Source: an uncultured Verrucomicrobiota bacterium (GTDB taxonomy: Bacteria; Verrucomicrobiota; Kiritimatiellia; CAIVKH01). From it: DNA of 64,000 nt. The notes under the pieces are model-generated. The model was not told where the DNA came from. It made no database searches and saw only the letters and a program-made list of their open reading frames with translations. The position numbers and the translations under genes are program-made. The DNA lies in the NCBI GenBank assembly GCA_937872895.1, contig CALMUP010000019.1:186001-250000 (forward strand), in the 5' to 3' direction. Shown piece by piece: positions 17,084 to 26,873 of this stretch (the first letter of the stretch is position 1; each line of letters begins with the position of its first letter).

Positions 17084-18066
17084 GCGAAGGTGATGGCCCG
17101 GTTGGCGTGGCACGTCCGGAGCCTCGCATGCACGTTCCCCTGTTCGGTCTCGAGCATGGACTGGAGACGGTCCAGGACCTCCGAGCCGGGAATCAGGCGG
17201 TAGAGCGCGGCGATCACCCCCCGGCTTTCCTCCAGCTGTCCGGCAAGCACGTCGGCGGCACGCGCCACACCCATGACCCGGGGAAGGTTCGGGTGGTCGA
17301 GGTGTTCATCCCGGGCGGTCGTCTTGCCCGTTTCCGCGTCGGACATGACGAGGTCCTTGAAGTCGTCGAGGATCTGGTAGGCCAGGCCCCAGGAGGCGGC
17401 CAGGCGTTCGACGAGCTCCACGACCGCGGGTCCGGCGCCGTGAATATGCACGGGAAGGAGCAACGTCAACCGGATCAAGGTGACCGTCTTGCCCTGAGCC
17501 ACGCGCAGCACGTCCTCCTTCCGGCGATCGCTTTCCGAAAAATGCAGGTCGTACGATTGCCCGTTGAGGATGCCCTTCACACCGAGGCATTGATGGACGA
17601 GTTCGGCCGCCTTGTTGCGGTTATCCCGCGATACGCCGTCAAAGACGGACCAGAGCAGGTTGTACGCCCTGGTGATCAGCGCCAGCGCCCCGAGGATGGC
17701 TGCGGCCTCCCCGTGCACGATATGGGGGCAGGTGGTTCCGCGGCGCATGGTTGCGTTGTCCATGCAGGGCAGGTCGTCCAACAGCAGCGAAGCGGTGTGG
17801 AAGTATTCGATGGCCACGCCCAGGTGCCTCGCCACGTCCGGATCAAACTCGAACGAGCGCATCAGGCTGTAGGCCAGGTGGGCGCGGGCGAGGCTGCCCG
17901 GATGGGACAGGGTATCATCGATCACGCCGCGCAGGTGCCGTTCGACACCGGCATCCACCGGCAGCAATCCGGAAAACCCCGCGGCGACAAACTCCTGCCC
18001 GGCGGCATCGAGCAGGCCGAGCCTCGATACCGGCGCCTTCTTCATATGGTCTGGTCTGGCGATCAT
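17080..18066 (-). CDS. Polyprenyl diphosphate synthase family protein
   Basis: A 328-residue all-alpha isoprenyl diphosphate synthase. The first aspartate-rich motif is LLLDDLPCMDN (DDxxxxD), followed by RRGTTCPHIVHGEAAAILG; the second is AYQILDDFKD (DDxxD). These residues bind Mg and the diphosphates of the allylic substrate and IPP. The Leu/Pro around the first motif resembles FPP/GGPP synthases (IspA/CrtE), but chain length cannot be read by eye. It lies at the head of the tightly overlapping part of the operon. A start ten codons upstream of MKKAPV was chosen; MKKAPV itself is possible. Confidence 0.85.
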   Translation of the reverse strand: MIARPDHMKKAPVSRLGLLDAAGQEFVAAGFSGLLPVDAGVERHLRGVIDDTLSHPGSLARAHLAYSLMRSFEFDPDVARHLGVAIEYFHTASLLLDDLPCMDNATMRRGTTCPHIVHGEAAAILGALALITRAYNLLWSVFDGVSRDNRNKAAELVHQCLGVKGILNGQSYDLHFSESDRRKEDVLRVAQGKTVTLIRLTLLLPVHIHGAGPAVVELVERLAASWGLAYQILDDFKDLVMSDAETGKTTARDEHLDHPNLPRVMGVARAADVLAGQLEESRGVIAALYRLIPGSEVLDRLQSMLETEQGNVHARLRTCHANRAITFA

Positions 18067-18188
18067 ACGTGTTTTCCATTCTTGTCGCGGTGGCTTCGTG
18101 TACCGGTGATTAGACGATGCGGGCGCAGGGAACCGCAAAAGAGATCGACTTACCGTTTCGTAAGGATTGGACGGGCGGCAGGCGGAGG

Positions 18189-18827
18189 TCAGCGAACGGG
18201 GGCCGGCGCGGCAGGATCAACGGGTTCCGAACGGTCCTGCCATCCGGCGGCGGTCAGTGCATCCACCGCATCATGCCGGTCCAGGGCGGAGGAGGTCATG
18301 ACCAGCATGGCCCGGCTCATGTAGTCATCGGAAACATCAACGCGCACAAGCGGGGCATTGGACACGATCGAGAACCCCCCGGGATCACGCGCCACGGTTG
18401 CGCTGCCGAGTTCGATGAAGCTCCGTCCGGGTTGGAATACGAAATCCATCACCAGGGTGTAGGGAAGCCCGGCCTGTTCGGCAGTTCGCGGCACGGCCAC
18501 GACGGCCTGCTTGGCGTGTTCCAGGGCCTCGAGGTACCGCTGCGAGTCGGCGTATCCCTGCCGGTTTTCCGGCCACAGCGCGGCCTCGCGTTCCCTGATC
18601 TCCCTGATCCCGCGCCGGATGCTGGGCGAGTGCAGGATGGTTTGCACACAACACGCGCCTTCGCCGGTGCGCTGCACCCTGGTTTCACCGTGGACATTGT
18701 CCGCGGAAGGAATGTACGCGCGCGCCAGGATCACTGCCGTGGCATCTCCGGCCACGGCGTCGGCGACGACGGGGAGCAGGGCGAGCGCACATCCGGCCAC
18801 CAGGCCGCGCACGGAAGGCCTTGTCAT
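18189..18827 (-). CDS. Exported protein of unknown function
   Basis: A 212-residue protein with a signal peptide (MTRPSVRGLVAGCALALLPVV). The mature part contains GEGACCVQTILHSPSIRRGI with two adjacent cysteines, an alpha-helical stretch (AALWPENRQGYADSQRYLEALEHA, split around residues 95-115) and a beta-rich end. No family was recognised. It lies 11 bases after the YceI gene and 122 bases before the prenyl synthase, on the same strand, so it is probably in the same transcript. Confidence 0.65.
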   Translation of the reverse strand: MTRPSVRGLVAGCALALLPVVADAVAGDATAVILARAYIPSADNVHGETRVQRTGEGACCVQTILHSPSIRRGIREIREREAALWPENRQGYADSQRYLEALEHAKQAVVAVPRTAEQAGLPYTLVMDFVFQPGRSFIELGSATVARDPGGFSIVSNAPLVRVDVSDDYMSRAMLVMTSSALDRHDAVDALTAAGWQDRSEPVDPAAPAPVR

Positions 18828-18838
18828 CGACGGAACTC

Positions 18839-19393
18839 CTATTCCTGCGCGGGGGCGCTCGTGTCGAGCGTCACATGCGACAAGACCTGGACGGTGTCAT
18901 TCACCCGGATGATGCCGATCACGGACGGCGGCTTCAGGCCGAACGCCTTGAGGGACAGCGGGAATTCCATGTCGAAGGAGAGGCGGCCTTCCGAGGAGGT
19001 GACGGCCGTCACCTTGCCGGTCACCGAACGGGTCTCGCCGTGCAGGGTGACGGAAACCGGAAGATCGGCCTCGTCACCGGTCTTCAGTTCCAGCAACGGA
19101 CCGGCCGCGGCCGTCCCGGTGATCAACGGAAACTCGTCGGCGTGGAACATGTGCATCATCTCCTTGTCACGCTTCTTCTTGCCGGTTTCCATCTTCGCGA
19201 TCTCGAAGGTGACGTTGATGGACGGGTCTTCGGGCTGCACGACCACCGGGTTGCCGACCGCTTTTCCGGTGAAGCTGTCGACCGTCGCCTTCACCTTGAA
19301 ATCCGAGGACACCGAACCGTACAGCGGCTCGCGTGCGCGGGCGGAGAGGGACAGCAGGGCAAGGACAACAAGGGCCGGTAACAGGTTTTTCAT
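18839..19393 (-). CDS. Exported YceI-family protein
   Basis: A 184-residue protein with a signal peptide (MKNLLPALVVLALLSLSARA) followed by a lipocalin-like YceI beta-barrel. Family features are FKVKATVDSFTGKA, FEIAKMETGKKKRDKEMMHM, FHADEFPLITG, and TLHGETRSVTGKVT. Crystallised YceI proteins hold an isoprenoid or other amphipathic tail in the barrel. It is the first gene of the operon that also encodes a prenyl synthase, so a role as periplasmic carrier for a prenyl compound is a reasonable inference. Confidence 0.82.
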   Translation of the reverse strand: MKNLLPALVVLALLSLSARAREPLYGSVSSDFKVKATVDSFTGKAVGNPVVVQPEDPSINVTFEIAKMETGKKKRDKEMMHMFHADEFPLITGTAAAGPLLELKTGDEADLPVSVTLHGETRSVTGKVTAVTSSEGRLSFDMEFPLSLKAFGLKPPSVIGIIRVNDTVQVLSHVTLDTSAPAQE

Positions 19394-19509
19394 GGAGGAG
19401 CCTTTCCTATGCATGAGCCGATCCTGCCGGCACAACCCCGGGGGTGAAATGCAAACATCCTTACAAGTTTGTCAGCAAGGGAGGATGGCGGGCATGCGAT
19501 GCGGCCGGG

Positions 19510-20844
19510 TCAGAATGGGTCCGCGAATTTCGGATCCGTGACCAGGGCGGGATCGGTAAGGGTCTTCATGAAGGCGACCAGCGCGGCCTTTTCCTGGGCG
19601 GTGAAATTCGGTCGCCGCACGACCGGCGGCTGGCCGGGAGGTCCGGGCTGCAGCAGCGGCGGGCCGAGGTTGGCGTTCTGCACCACGCCGGTGCTGTAAT
19701 GGTCGACGACGGCCTCGAGCGTGGCGAAGCGGCCATCGTGCATGTAGGGCGCGGTCAGCTCGATGTTGCGCAGCGAGGACATCTTGAACTTGCCCTGGTC
19801 GGCGGCCTGGCCGGTGACCCCGCCCACCCCGAGGTCCACGAACGGGAATTCGAGCCCGTTGTTCTCGATGCGGGCGCCGACGAAGTTCGGACCGGCGTGG
19901 CAGGCCGCGCAGTTGCCGCGCGGACCGTTGAAGAGCTGCTGGCCCTGTGCCTCGAGGGGCGTAAAGTTGGTGAAGCCGACCGGCACGCCGGCATCGAACT
20001 TCGTCTGGTAGGAGACGATGGACCGCACGAACTGCGACAGGGCGTGGGCGACCCGCGTGGTGGTGATGGCCGTGCTGCCGAAGGCGTTGGAGAAGAGCGT
20101 CTGGTAATACGTGTAGCCGGCGAGCCGTTCGACCAGGCCGGTGAGGGTCATGCCCATCTCCACCGCGTGCTGGATCGGCTGGAGCACCTGCTCCTCCAAG
20201 GTGGCGGCGCGTTCATCCCAGAAGAAACTTCCGCGCTGGTAGTAGCGGGCGCTGGTGAGGCCCATCGAATTGCGGTCGGTCAGGCCGCCGAGGAATCCGG
20301 TGCTGAACCGCGCCGGATCACTGAACCCGTGTTGTGGCTGGTGGCAGGAGGCGCAGGAGATCGCATGGTTCGCCGACAGTTTCACGTCGTAGAACAGCAC
20401 GCGGCCGAGCGTGGCGCCGGCATCGGTGACTGGATTGCCCGGCGGCGTGTTGTCGGTCGCGATGACCGCGGGGGCGAGCAGGTGCGCGGGCAGCGGCGGG
20501 TTGGCGTAGGCGTAGGGCGAGACGGGGAGGGAGAGGACATTGGAAATGCTGCTGTCGGCGATGACGCGGAGATACCGGCCCGGCGCAAGCGAGGGTTCGA
20601 GATCAGGCAAGGCCGAACGGCCAGAGCCATCAAGCGTGGTCAGGGAACCAGCGGCGAACCACACGACGAGGTCGGACGATTGCTCCACGCGCCAGTGGGA
20701 CTGGCCAACCGATGCATCAGCGAGGTGCAACAGGAATTCCGGGGCGAAGGGCGACTCCAACTGGAGGGTGGTTTGGGCCGGGGCGTTCAGTACGGCGAGA
20801 CCCGACCACATGAATCCGGCGAGAACCGATCGTAACTGTTTCAT
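19510..20844 (-). CDS. Dihaem cytochrome c peroxidase/MauG-family protein
   Basis: A 444-residue exported protein (signal peptide MKQLRSVLAGFMWSGLAVL). After about 115 residues of beta-rich sequence comes a CcpA/MauG module: haem 1 at CASCHQPQHGFSD, haem 2 at CAACHAGPNF, plus RNSMGLTSARYYQRGSFFWD and APYMHDGRFATLEAVVDHY, all typical of bacterial dihaem peroxidases. These act in the periplasm, taking electrons from small cytochromes to peroxide, or oxidise other substrates in MauG relatives. It is on the same strand as the haem-protein operon but separated from it by about 115 bases. Confidence 0.88.
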   Translation of the reverse strand: MKQLRSVLAGFMWSGLAVLNAPAQTTLQLESPFAPEFLLHLADASVGQSHWRVEQSSDLVVWFAAGSLTTLDGSGRSALPDLEPSLAPGRYLRVIADSSISNVLSLPVSPYAYANPPLPAHLLAPAVIATDNTPPGNPVTDAGATLGRVLFYDVKLSANHAISCASCHQPQHGFSDPARFSTGFLGGLTDRNSMGLTSARYYQRGSFFWDERAATLEEQVLQPIQHAVEMGMTLTGLVERLAGYTYYQTLFSNAFGSTAITTTRVAHALSQFVRSIVSYQTKFDAGVPVGFTNFTPLEAQGQQLFNGPRGNCAACHAGPNFVGARIENNGLEFPFVDLGVGGVTGQAADQGKFKMSSLRNIELTAPYMHDGRFATLEAVVDHYSTGVVQNANLGPPLLQPGPPGQPPVVRRPNFTAQEKAALVAFMKTLTDPALVTDPKFADPF

Positions 20845-20968
20845 GGCCCTACAACGGACGGCATCGGGGATTATTGTCGGACGGCGTAATCTTTCTGCGC
20901 CGATCCGGCGTCCCGCCCGGTGAAGGGGAATCGCGGGTGGTGATCCAGGGACTGGACAATCACCGGGG

Positions 20969-21016
20969 CCGGATGTCCCATGACTGGAACATCCGGCACG
21001 GGCAACGCGGGTTGCC
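20969..21016 (-). terminator. Two hairpins after the giant beta-helix gene
   Basis: Just beyond the stop of the 1867-residue protein are two perfect stems: CCGGATGT (20969-20976) with ACATCCGG (20989-20996), and GGCAAC (21001-21006) with GTTGCC (21011-21016). No U-run follows, so this is at most a weak or Rho-assisted terminator or an mRNA 3'-end stabiliser. Confidence 0.4.
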
Positions 21017-21049
21017 GGACCGGGGCAGTGGCCGTTGCATCCTGCCGGG

Positions 21050-24000
21050 CTACGGGGACTGGACGCGGTAGAAGAGCCGGGGCGTATTGGTATCGATCGG
21101 CAGGGTGGCGCGGAAGAAGGCGGAGCCGGGCGGGGTTTCCGGGACGAGGTTGATCCATTGCCACTGGCTGGCCGGGGTGAACAGGTTGGTGGTGGCGTAC
21201 ACCGAATAGGTCGCGCCGGTAACGCCGCCGGGGAAGTCGAAAGCGAGGGAGCCGGCGGGGCCACCGGTCGGATTCCGCACGAGGCTGGCGAGGGTGACCT
21301 CGTTGGTGGAACGAATAAGCTCATAGGCGCCTATATCGCGCAGGGCGTCGCGGAGATATCCACGCTGGTCCCCGGCAGACAAGGCCAGTAGCGAGCGATC
21401 GATGGCCGGACTCCATGGCAACAGCGCCCGCGTCGGGGTGCGGCCCCCGTAATCGGCCAGCGGGGCAAGACCGGGATCGGCGACCCCGACCAGGTTGCTG
21501 TTCACACCGTCGAGCAGTCCACCCGATCCGCCTGTGCCGACCAGGTTGTAGCTGGAGTCAACCCCGATCGGTACCGGTCCGCCGATATCGGAAGGGTTGC
21601 CGTTGCCGTCCACGTTCATGGCGACCAGCGTTGCCTCCATCGTGGTGGACTTGGATCCGTTGCCGTTGAAGATGCCACCGCCGCTGGTCCCCGCGGTATT
21701 GCCGGCAATGGTCGAATAAACGGTGTGGTTGGTTCCGAAGTTTGCGATGGCCCCACCCCACTCGCCGGCAGCATTGCCGGAAAGGGTCGAGGAGATCACG
21801 CGCAGCGAGGCATTGCTCTCCACGTAGGCCACGCCGCCGGCCTGGATAGCGGTATTGTCCCGGAAGGTGGCAAAACTCATGGTGAGCGCCCCTTGCACGT
21901 ACACGCATCCGCCGTTGGTGGCTTCACCGCCGGCCAGGGTGAAGCCCTGAAGGACGAGCGTGCTACCCGGCACAACGCGGAAGTGGCGCATCGGCGCGGG
22001 TCCGTTGACCTGGAGCGTCACACGCGGTGTCGGTCCGGAGGCCCGGATAAAACGAAACGACTGATTGGTGAAGAGGATTGCGGTGTTGCCGAACAAGGTG
22101 TCGCCGATCTGTGTGAGTTCAACCGTCCGTCCGGCAAGGTTCGTGGAGAAATCGACCGTGGCAGCGGTGTAGTGCATCGCCTCGCGCAGACTGGTTCCGG
22201 TGCCGAAGCGGGCATCGCTGGTCACGTCGAACTCGTCGTTGGTGGTGGTGACCAGGGAAGATTCAAACACGGTCAGTTCGAAGGCCCCGGCATCGGGGGC
22301 GCCGGCGCTGATGCGGGCATTGCCGCGTTGATCGGTCGTGAAGCCGGCCAGCGCGGAGCCGCGGTTGAAGGCGGGGCTGTTCGGCAAGAGTGCAACGGTC
22401 GGGGTCGATCCGCCGTTGGTCAGCGAGAGCCCTTCGACGAGCAGCGCGGCCCCGTTGATCCCCGTGATGTTGCCGTTGATGCCGTTGGTGATACCCGCCG
22501 AGTTGCCCGTTCCGAACACGTTGCCGGAACTGGTCGGGGCGAAGACGCCGCTGCCAAAGGTTGCCACGCCGTCGCTGGAGTTCCCGGCAACGATGGAGTT
22601 GTCGATCGGCACCACGGTGTCATACAGCCACAAGGTTCCGTTGGGACCGCTGTTCGCGGTGACCGTGATGTGTTTCAGCGAGTTGGAAATCGCGCCGGTG
22701 CCGATCGCGCTGGCCACATTGGCGGAGGTGTTGCTGACAAAGGTCGCGTTCTCGACAACGAGCAGCGGTGAGCCACCCCATACCTGGATCGCCCCGCCTT
22801 CGCCGCCCGCGCTATTGCCGACAAACGTGCACCGGCGAACGGTGAGCGCGCCGAGGTAGTTCCAGATGCTCCCGCCGTAGTCGGGCGAATAACCGCCGGA
22901 CAGGGTGAGGTCCTGCAGGGTCAGCGCAGCGCCGGGCTCGATCAGGAAGTGGCGTTTCTGCGCGGCTGGCGCGACGGCCAGCGTGATCCCCGGCGCATTG
23001 GTCGGACCGTTGAGGGTGATGGCATTCGTCACGCGCAGCGCACTCGCGTCCGAGGCGTTGGTCCACCCGGCGTTCAGGGAGATGGTCTGTCCCGCCAATG
23101 CGGGCGCGAAGGTGATGGTCTGCGGCCCGCCAAGCGTCTGTGCATACGCCAGCGCCTCGCGCAGGCTGGTGCCGGTGCCCTGCTCGGAATCCGCGTTGCC
23201 GTCATTCTCGTCGATCGCGGTCGAGACGACGAGCGGATCACGCGGGAAGACCTCGAACGCGCCGATGTCCGGGATCGTATGGCGGGCCACGCCGCGTTGA
23301 TCGGTAGTCAGGCCGGGAATTACCGCGCCTGCCTTGTGCGCGGCGCTGGCGGCCGTGATTGGGAATGTGGGCGTCGGTCCGCCATAAAGTCCGAATGTGC
23401 CAAGGCCGGGATTGGAGAACAGGTTGCTGACGCTACCCGCGAGAAGGGTGACATCGGCCGCGTCCGCCACGATGGAGTTCCGCAGGAGGTAATTTTTATT
23501 CAACCCGCCGATACCGCCCGGATGGTTGCCTCCATTGCCGAAAACCGTGCAGGCGACGAGTTCGATCTGGCCGCTCGACCAGTTCCAGACCGCCCCGCCC
23601 GGATAGTTCCCGGCAACATTGTAGGCGAAGGTGCTGTTGGTCACGGCCAGCGTGCCGTTGTTTAATATGCCACCGCCGCCCGCCGTCATCCCGCGGTTGG
23701 CCACCGTGGAGTTGGAAACGATGGTGGACGAGGCCACCGACAAGGTTCCGGTATTAAAGATGCCGCCGCCGGCCGCGTCGGCCGTGCTGGAGGCAAAAAT
23801 GGTCCGCGCTACCCTGCCCGTACCGGCATTCCGAAGTCCCCCGCCCCGGCCCGCATAGCCACCAGCCAGCACGCTATCCTCGACGACCAACGAACCGTGG
23901 TTGTCGATAATACCACCCAAATTCGAGGCTGAAACACGTCCGTTCTGAAGCCGCACGTTGCGCACAACGAGACTGCCGATGGGGCGTACACTGAACAGGC

Positions 24001-26653
24001 GCATATCCCCGACAGACCCTCGGGCGATGGTCAGCGCGCCCGTGGTGGTGTTCTCGATCACAATGTCCCGGTTCACGACGAGGGCGGTGTTGCCGTCCGC
24101 GGAGTCGCCGACCTGCTGGAGGCTGATGGTCGCGCCGGCCAGCGCGGGAGCGAAGCGGATCACCGACGGCCCCGGATAATTATTCGCGGCGGTAAGGGCG
24201 TCGCGCAGGGTCACATTAGTCCCGAGCGTGCTGAAGATCAGGTTGGTATTAAAGCCGGCCGGGTCGGAGGCGTCGGTCACGATGACCGTGGATGTGGCGG
24301 AGAGCGAGGTAAACGAGAAGTTGCTCACGCGCTGGGTCGCGGTCGCGCCGCCGGTGGCCGCAGTCAGGCCGATCCATGCCTGGTTGGCGAGAACAGCACC
24401 CGGAATATCCACGACAAAGTTGGTGGTGAAGGTGGTGTTGGACGTCAGGTTTGTCATGGTGACATTCAAAACGCCGTTCAAGTAGAGCAGGTCGAACCGG
24501 ATCGGATTGGTGGAGGCGGGGTTGGCCTCCGGCGTGGGGATGTAGGGGTTGTTCGTCGTGATGCCCGCCCCGCCGGTGGAAACCTGGATGCCGGGTCCGC
24601 CGGGTGCGCCGTTGAAGATGTTGATCATGAAGGCGAAGCTCGGGCTGATGCCCAAGTAACCGAGCCCGCCGCCTCCGCCGCCCTGTGCGGAAGGGCCGGC
24701 CGAGGCATTTTGAATGACAAAGGCCACGCCATCAGCTCCGCCACCACTGGCATTCAGGTACTCGAACGAGGCCTGGAAGGCATTGATATCCTGCTTGAAA
24801 AGGTACCAGGCGCTGCGGCTCTGGCCGAAACCGCCATCGGTCAGGGTAAAAACCTGATTGGTGTATTCCGCGCCGTTGTTTAACTGCCACGAAAACCGGT
24901 CATCGGTGGTGCCGTCGGTGATGATCAAAGAGAATAGACGATCGGTGAGATTGTACGCATTGAACGCGCGCACCAGGATCTGATACAGCCCGCTGGGCAC
25001 GGCCGGGTTGCCGGAGAGAAGGCCGACCGGGGTGAAGTTGAGTCCTCCCGGAATCGGCGTGAGGGGTGCGAAGGACAACGGCAACCCACTATCCGCCGTG
25101 AACTGGAAGTTGTTGGACTGGCCGATCAAGAAGATCGTCGATGTCGGCGAGGTAAAGACCGGCGCGAAGGTGGGAAGCTCATACGAGCCAAGGTCGGGCG
25201 CTTCGTAGCGCGGCTGGCCGCGGGCATCGGTGGTCAGACCGGCCACGGCGAATCCGGCATTCACCGCAGTGCTGCCAATGGGTAGCGCCATGGTTTTTAC
25301 CGGGCCGCCGTTCGTGGTCAGGACACCGAGCATGACGTTGGTGTTGCCGACGAAGTTGGTGCCAGTGGTGGTCATAACACCCGTGAGATTTGCGGGGACA
25401 AAACTGCTCGTGTTCGGATCCCACCGGTCGTTTTCGATCACGAGGTTGTTTTCGAGGGTGTTGACGAACGCGCTACCAACATCCAGTGCGAAGGTTTCCG
25501 GCAGGTTCTGGATATTGCGGGCAACGGTACAGTTCACCATCCGCATGGCCACGCCAAACTGATTATCCACCGCCGACCCGTAGCGCGCACTGTTGCCGGC
25601 GAAGGTGATGTTGGTGAGGCCGAGCGTTCCATCGTTGAAGATGGCGCCGCCACGGCTTAAAGCTCCGCTGGATTGGTTGCCCTCAAAGGTGGAATCGGCA
25701 ACCGAAAGGGTGCCGCGATTCTGTACCGCACCGCCCCACTGCGCGGTCAATACGGTGTTGGATGCAAAACTGCTCGCAAAAATCGCGAGGGTGCCGACAT
25801 TCAGAACCGCCCCACCTCCCGCATATACGGCTGGCGTTGGAAAATTACCGACATATTCCACGCGGTTGCCCTTGAATACGGAATGGGTAATGAGCGAAAG
25901 GCCGTTGGTGGATTCCGATCCAATGGCCGGTCCGGAAAATTCCGAAATATTGCTTTCGAAGGTGCAGTTGGTGACATACATGGATGCCTCAACCGTGCTG
26001 AAGAGTGTGCCCGAATTCTGGCCGTTATTGAAACCGAAGAAGGAGTTGCGGGCAACGAGCCGCCCCCGATTGAACACGGCGGCGCCATAGCCGAGGTCAC
26101 TGCCGTTGCTGATGAACAAGGACGATGCGACAAACGAGGTCATGGTGACCTGGTCGAGGGTCAGGTCGCCTTCATTCCAGAAGCCGGCGCCGTTGTTCGC
26201 GACGCCGCCGCGCAGGGTCAGGCGCTCGACCCGCACGGTCGCACCCGCCGCGACATCAAACAGGCGCAGTAACCCGCTGGGGCGGATGTCCACGCCGCCC
26301 GCCGGCGCAACCAGTTCGATGTTCGAGGTGATGCGGAGCGCGGTCGGCCCGCCGTTGTTGCGCGGCGACCCGTGGGGATCCATCGTCGAAGTGCTCTGGA
26401 TCAGGCGGATGATCGCACCGTTTAGCGAGGCGTCAAAGACGATGGTGTCATCCCCCGGGGTATTGTTCGCGGCCGTGACCGCATCGCGCAGGGTCACCGT
26501 CGGACCGAGCGTGCCCACCGTCAGGTTGGTATTGAACCCGGCCGGATCATTGGTGCTGTTGACGGTGATGGTGGCGGCGTGACCATTGCCAATCATACCC
26601 ACGACGCCAAGCAGGAAACATACAGAACGAAGCGCAACCCGGATACGGATCAT
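21050..26653 (-). CDS. Giant exported four-module beta-helix protein with lectin-like insert
   Basis: An 1867-residue protein with a signal peptide (MIRIRVALRSVCFLLGVVG, ending GHA). Four modules each begin with a CSLREA-like segment (VTLRDAVTAANN at about 50; VTLRDALTAANN at about 815; TSLREALAYAQ; TSLREAMHYTA), continue as right-handed parallel beta-helix coils rich in NxGTL and FxxNxA steps, and end with a choice-of-anchor Q motif (TTDARGQPRYEAPDLGSYEL, TTDQRGVARHTIPDIGAFE, and two more). Between modules one and two is a legume-lectin-like domain (SWQLNNGAEYTNQVFTLTD, then GADGVAFVIQN). The C-terminus has YSVYATTNLF, a common verrucomicrobial tail. Such proteins are cell-surface adhesins or polysaccharide-active proteins; no catalytic residues were identified. 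Confidence 0.85.
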   Translation of the reverse strand: MIRIRVALRSVCFLLGVVGMIGNGHAATITVNSTNDPAGFNTNLTVGTLGPTVTLRDAVTAANNTPGDDTIVFDASLNGAIIRLIQSTSTMDPHGSPRNNGGPTALRITSNIELVAPAGGVDIRPSGLLRLFDVAAGATVRVERLTLRGGVANNGAGFWNEGDLTLDQVTMTSFVASSLFISNGSDLGYGAAVFNRGRLVARNSFFGFNNGQNSGTLFSTVEASMYVTNCTFESNISEFSGPAIGSESTNGLSLITHSVFKGNRVEYVGNFPTPAVYAGGGAVLNVGTLAIFASSFASNTVLTAQWGGAVQNRGTLSVADSTFEGNQSSGALSRGGAIFNDGTLGLTNITFAGNSARYGSAVDNQFGVAMRMVNCTVARNIQNLPETFALDVGSAFVNTLENNLVIENDRWDPNTSSFVPANLTGVMTTTGTNFVGNTNVMLGVLTTNGGPVKTMALPIGSTAVNAGFAVAGLTTDARGQPRYEAPDLGSYELPTFAPVFTSPTSTIFLIGQSNNFQFTADSGLPLSFAPLTPIPGGLNFTPVGLLSGNPAVPSGLYQILVRAFNAYNLTDRLFSLIITDGTTDDRFSWQLNNGAEYTNQVFTLTDGGFGQSRSAWYLFKQDINAFQASFEYLNASGGGADGVAFVIQNASAGPSAQGGGGGGLGYLGISPSFAFMINIFNGAPGGPGIQVSTGGAGITTNNPYIPTPEANPASTNPIRFDLLYLNGVLNVTMTNLTSNTTFTTNFVVDIPGAVLANQAWIGLTAATGGATATQRVSNFSFTSLSATSTVIVTDASDPAGFNTNLIFSTLGTNVTLRDALTAANNYPGPSVIRFAPALAGATISLQQVGDSADGNTALVVNRDIVIENTTTGALTIARGSVGDMRLFSVRPIGSLVVRNVRLQNGRVSASNLGGIIDNHGSLVVEDSVLAGGYAGRGGGLRNAGTGRVARTIFASSTADAAGGGIFNTGTLSVASSTIVSNSTVANRGMTAGGGGILNNGTLAVTNSTFAYNVAGNYPGGAVWNWSSGQIELVACTVFGNGGNHPGGIGGLNKNYLLRNSIVADAADVTLLAGSVSNLFSNPGLGTFGLYGGPTPTFPITAASAAHKAGAVIPGLTTDQRGVARHTIPDIGAFEVFPRDPLVVSTAIDENDGNADSEQGTGTSLREALAYAQTLGGPQTITFAPALAGQTISLNAGWTNASDASALRVTNAITLNGPTNAPGITLAVAPAAQKRHFLIEPGAALTLQDLTLSGGYSPDYGGSIWNYLGALTVRRCTFVGNSAGGEGGAIQVWGGSPLLVVENATFVSNTSANVASAIGTGAISNSLKHITVTANSGPNGTLWLYDTVVPIDNSIVAGNSSDGVATFGSGVFAPTSSGNVFGTGNSAGITNGINGNITGINGAALLVEGLSLTNGGSTPTVALLPNSPAFNRGSALAGFTTDQRGNARISAGAPDAGAFELTVFESSLVTTTNDEFDVTSDARFGTGTSLREAMHYTAATVDFSTNLAGRTVELTQIGDTLFGNTAILFTNQSFRFIRASGPTPRVTLQVNGPAPMRHFRVVPGSTLVLQGFTLAGGEATNGGCVYVQGALTMSFATFRDNTAIQAGGVAYVESNASLRVISSTLSGNAAGEWGGAIANFGTNHTVYSTIAGNTAGTSGGGIFNGNGSKSTTMEATLVAMNVDGNGNPSDIGGPVPIGVDSSYNLVGTGGSGGLLDGVNSNLVGVADPGLAPLADYGGRTPTRALLPWSPAIDRSLLALSAGDQRGYLRDALRDIGAYELIRSTNEVTLASLVRNPTGGPAGSLAFDFPGGVTGATYSVYATTNLFTPASQWQWINLVPETPPGSAFFRATLPIDTNTPRLFYRVQSP

Positions 26654-26873
26654 ACCAGAACCCCCACGATGACGGACACTGATTAAACAACGGCCCGCAC
26701 ACCGGCGTGCCTTTTAAAAGGTAGGCGAATATCCATCCGCCATCGAACTGTCAATTTCAAACGATGATGCATCCAACCTCTACCGCGGCTGCCGGGACAA
26801 CCCTTCGTGGATGATGATTTCCTGGTTTCACACCCCCGCCTTTCGGGGTAGGATACCGCAACCGCAGGGCGTT

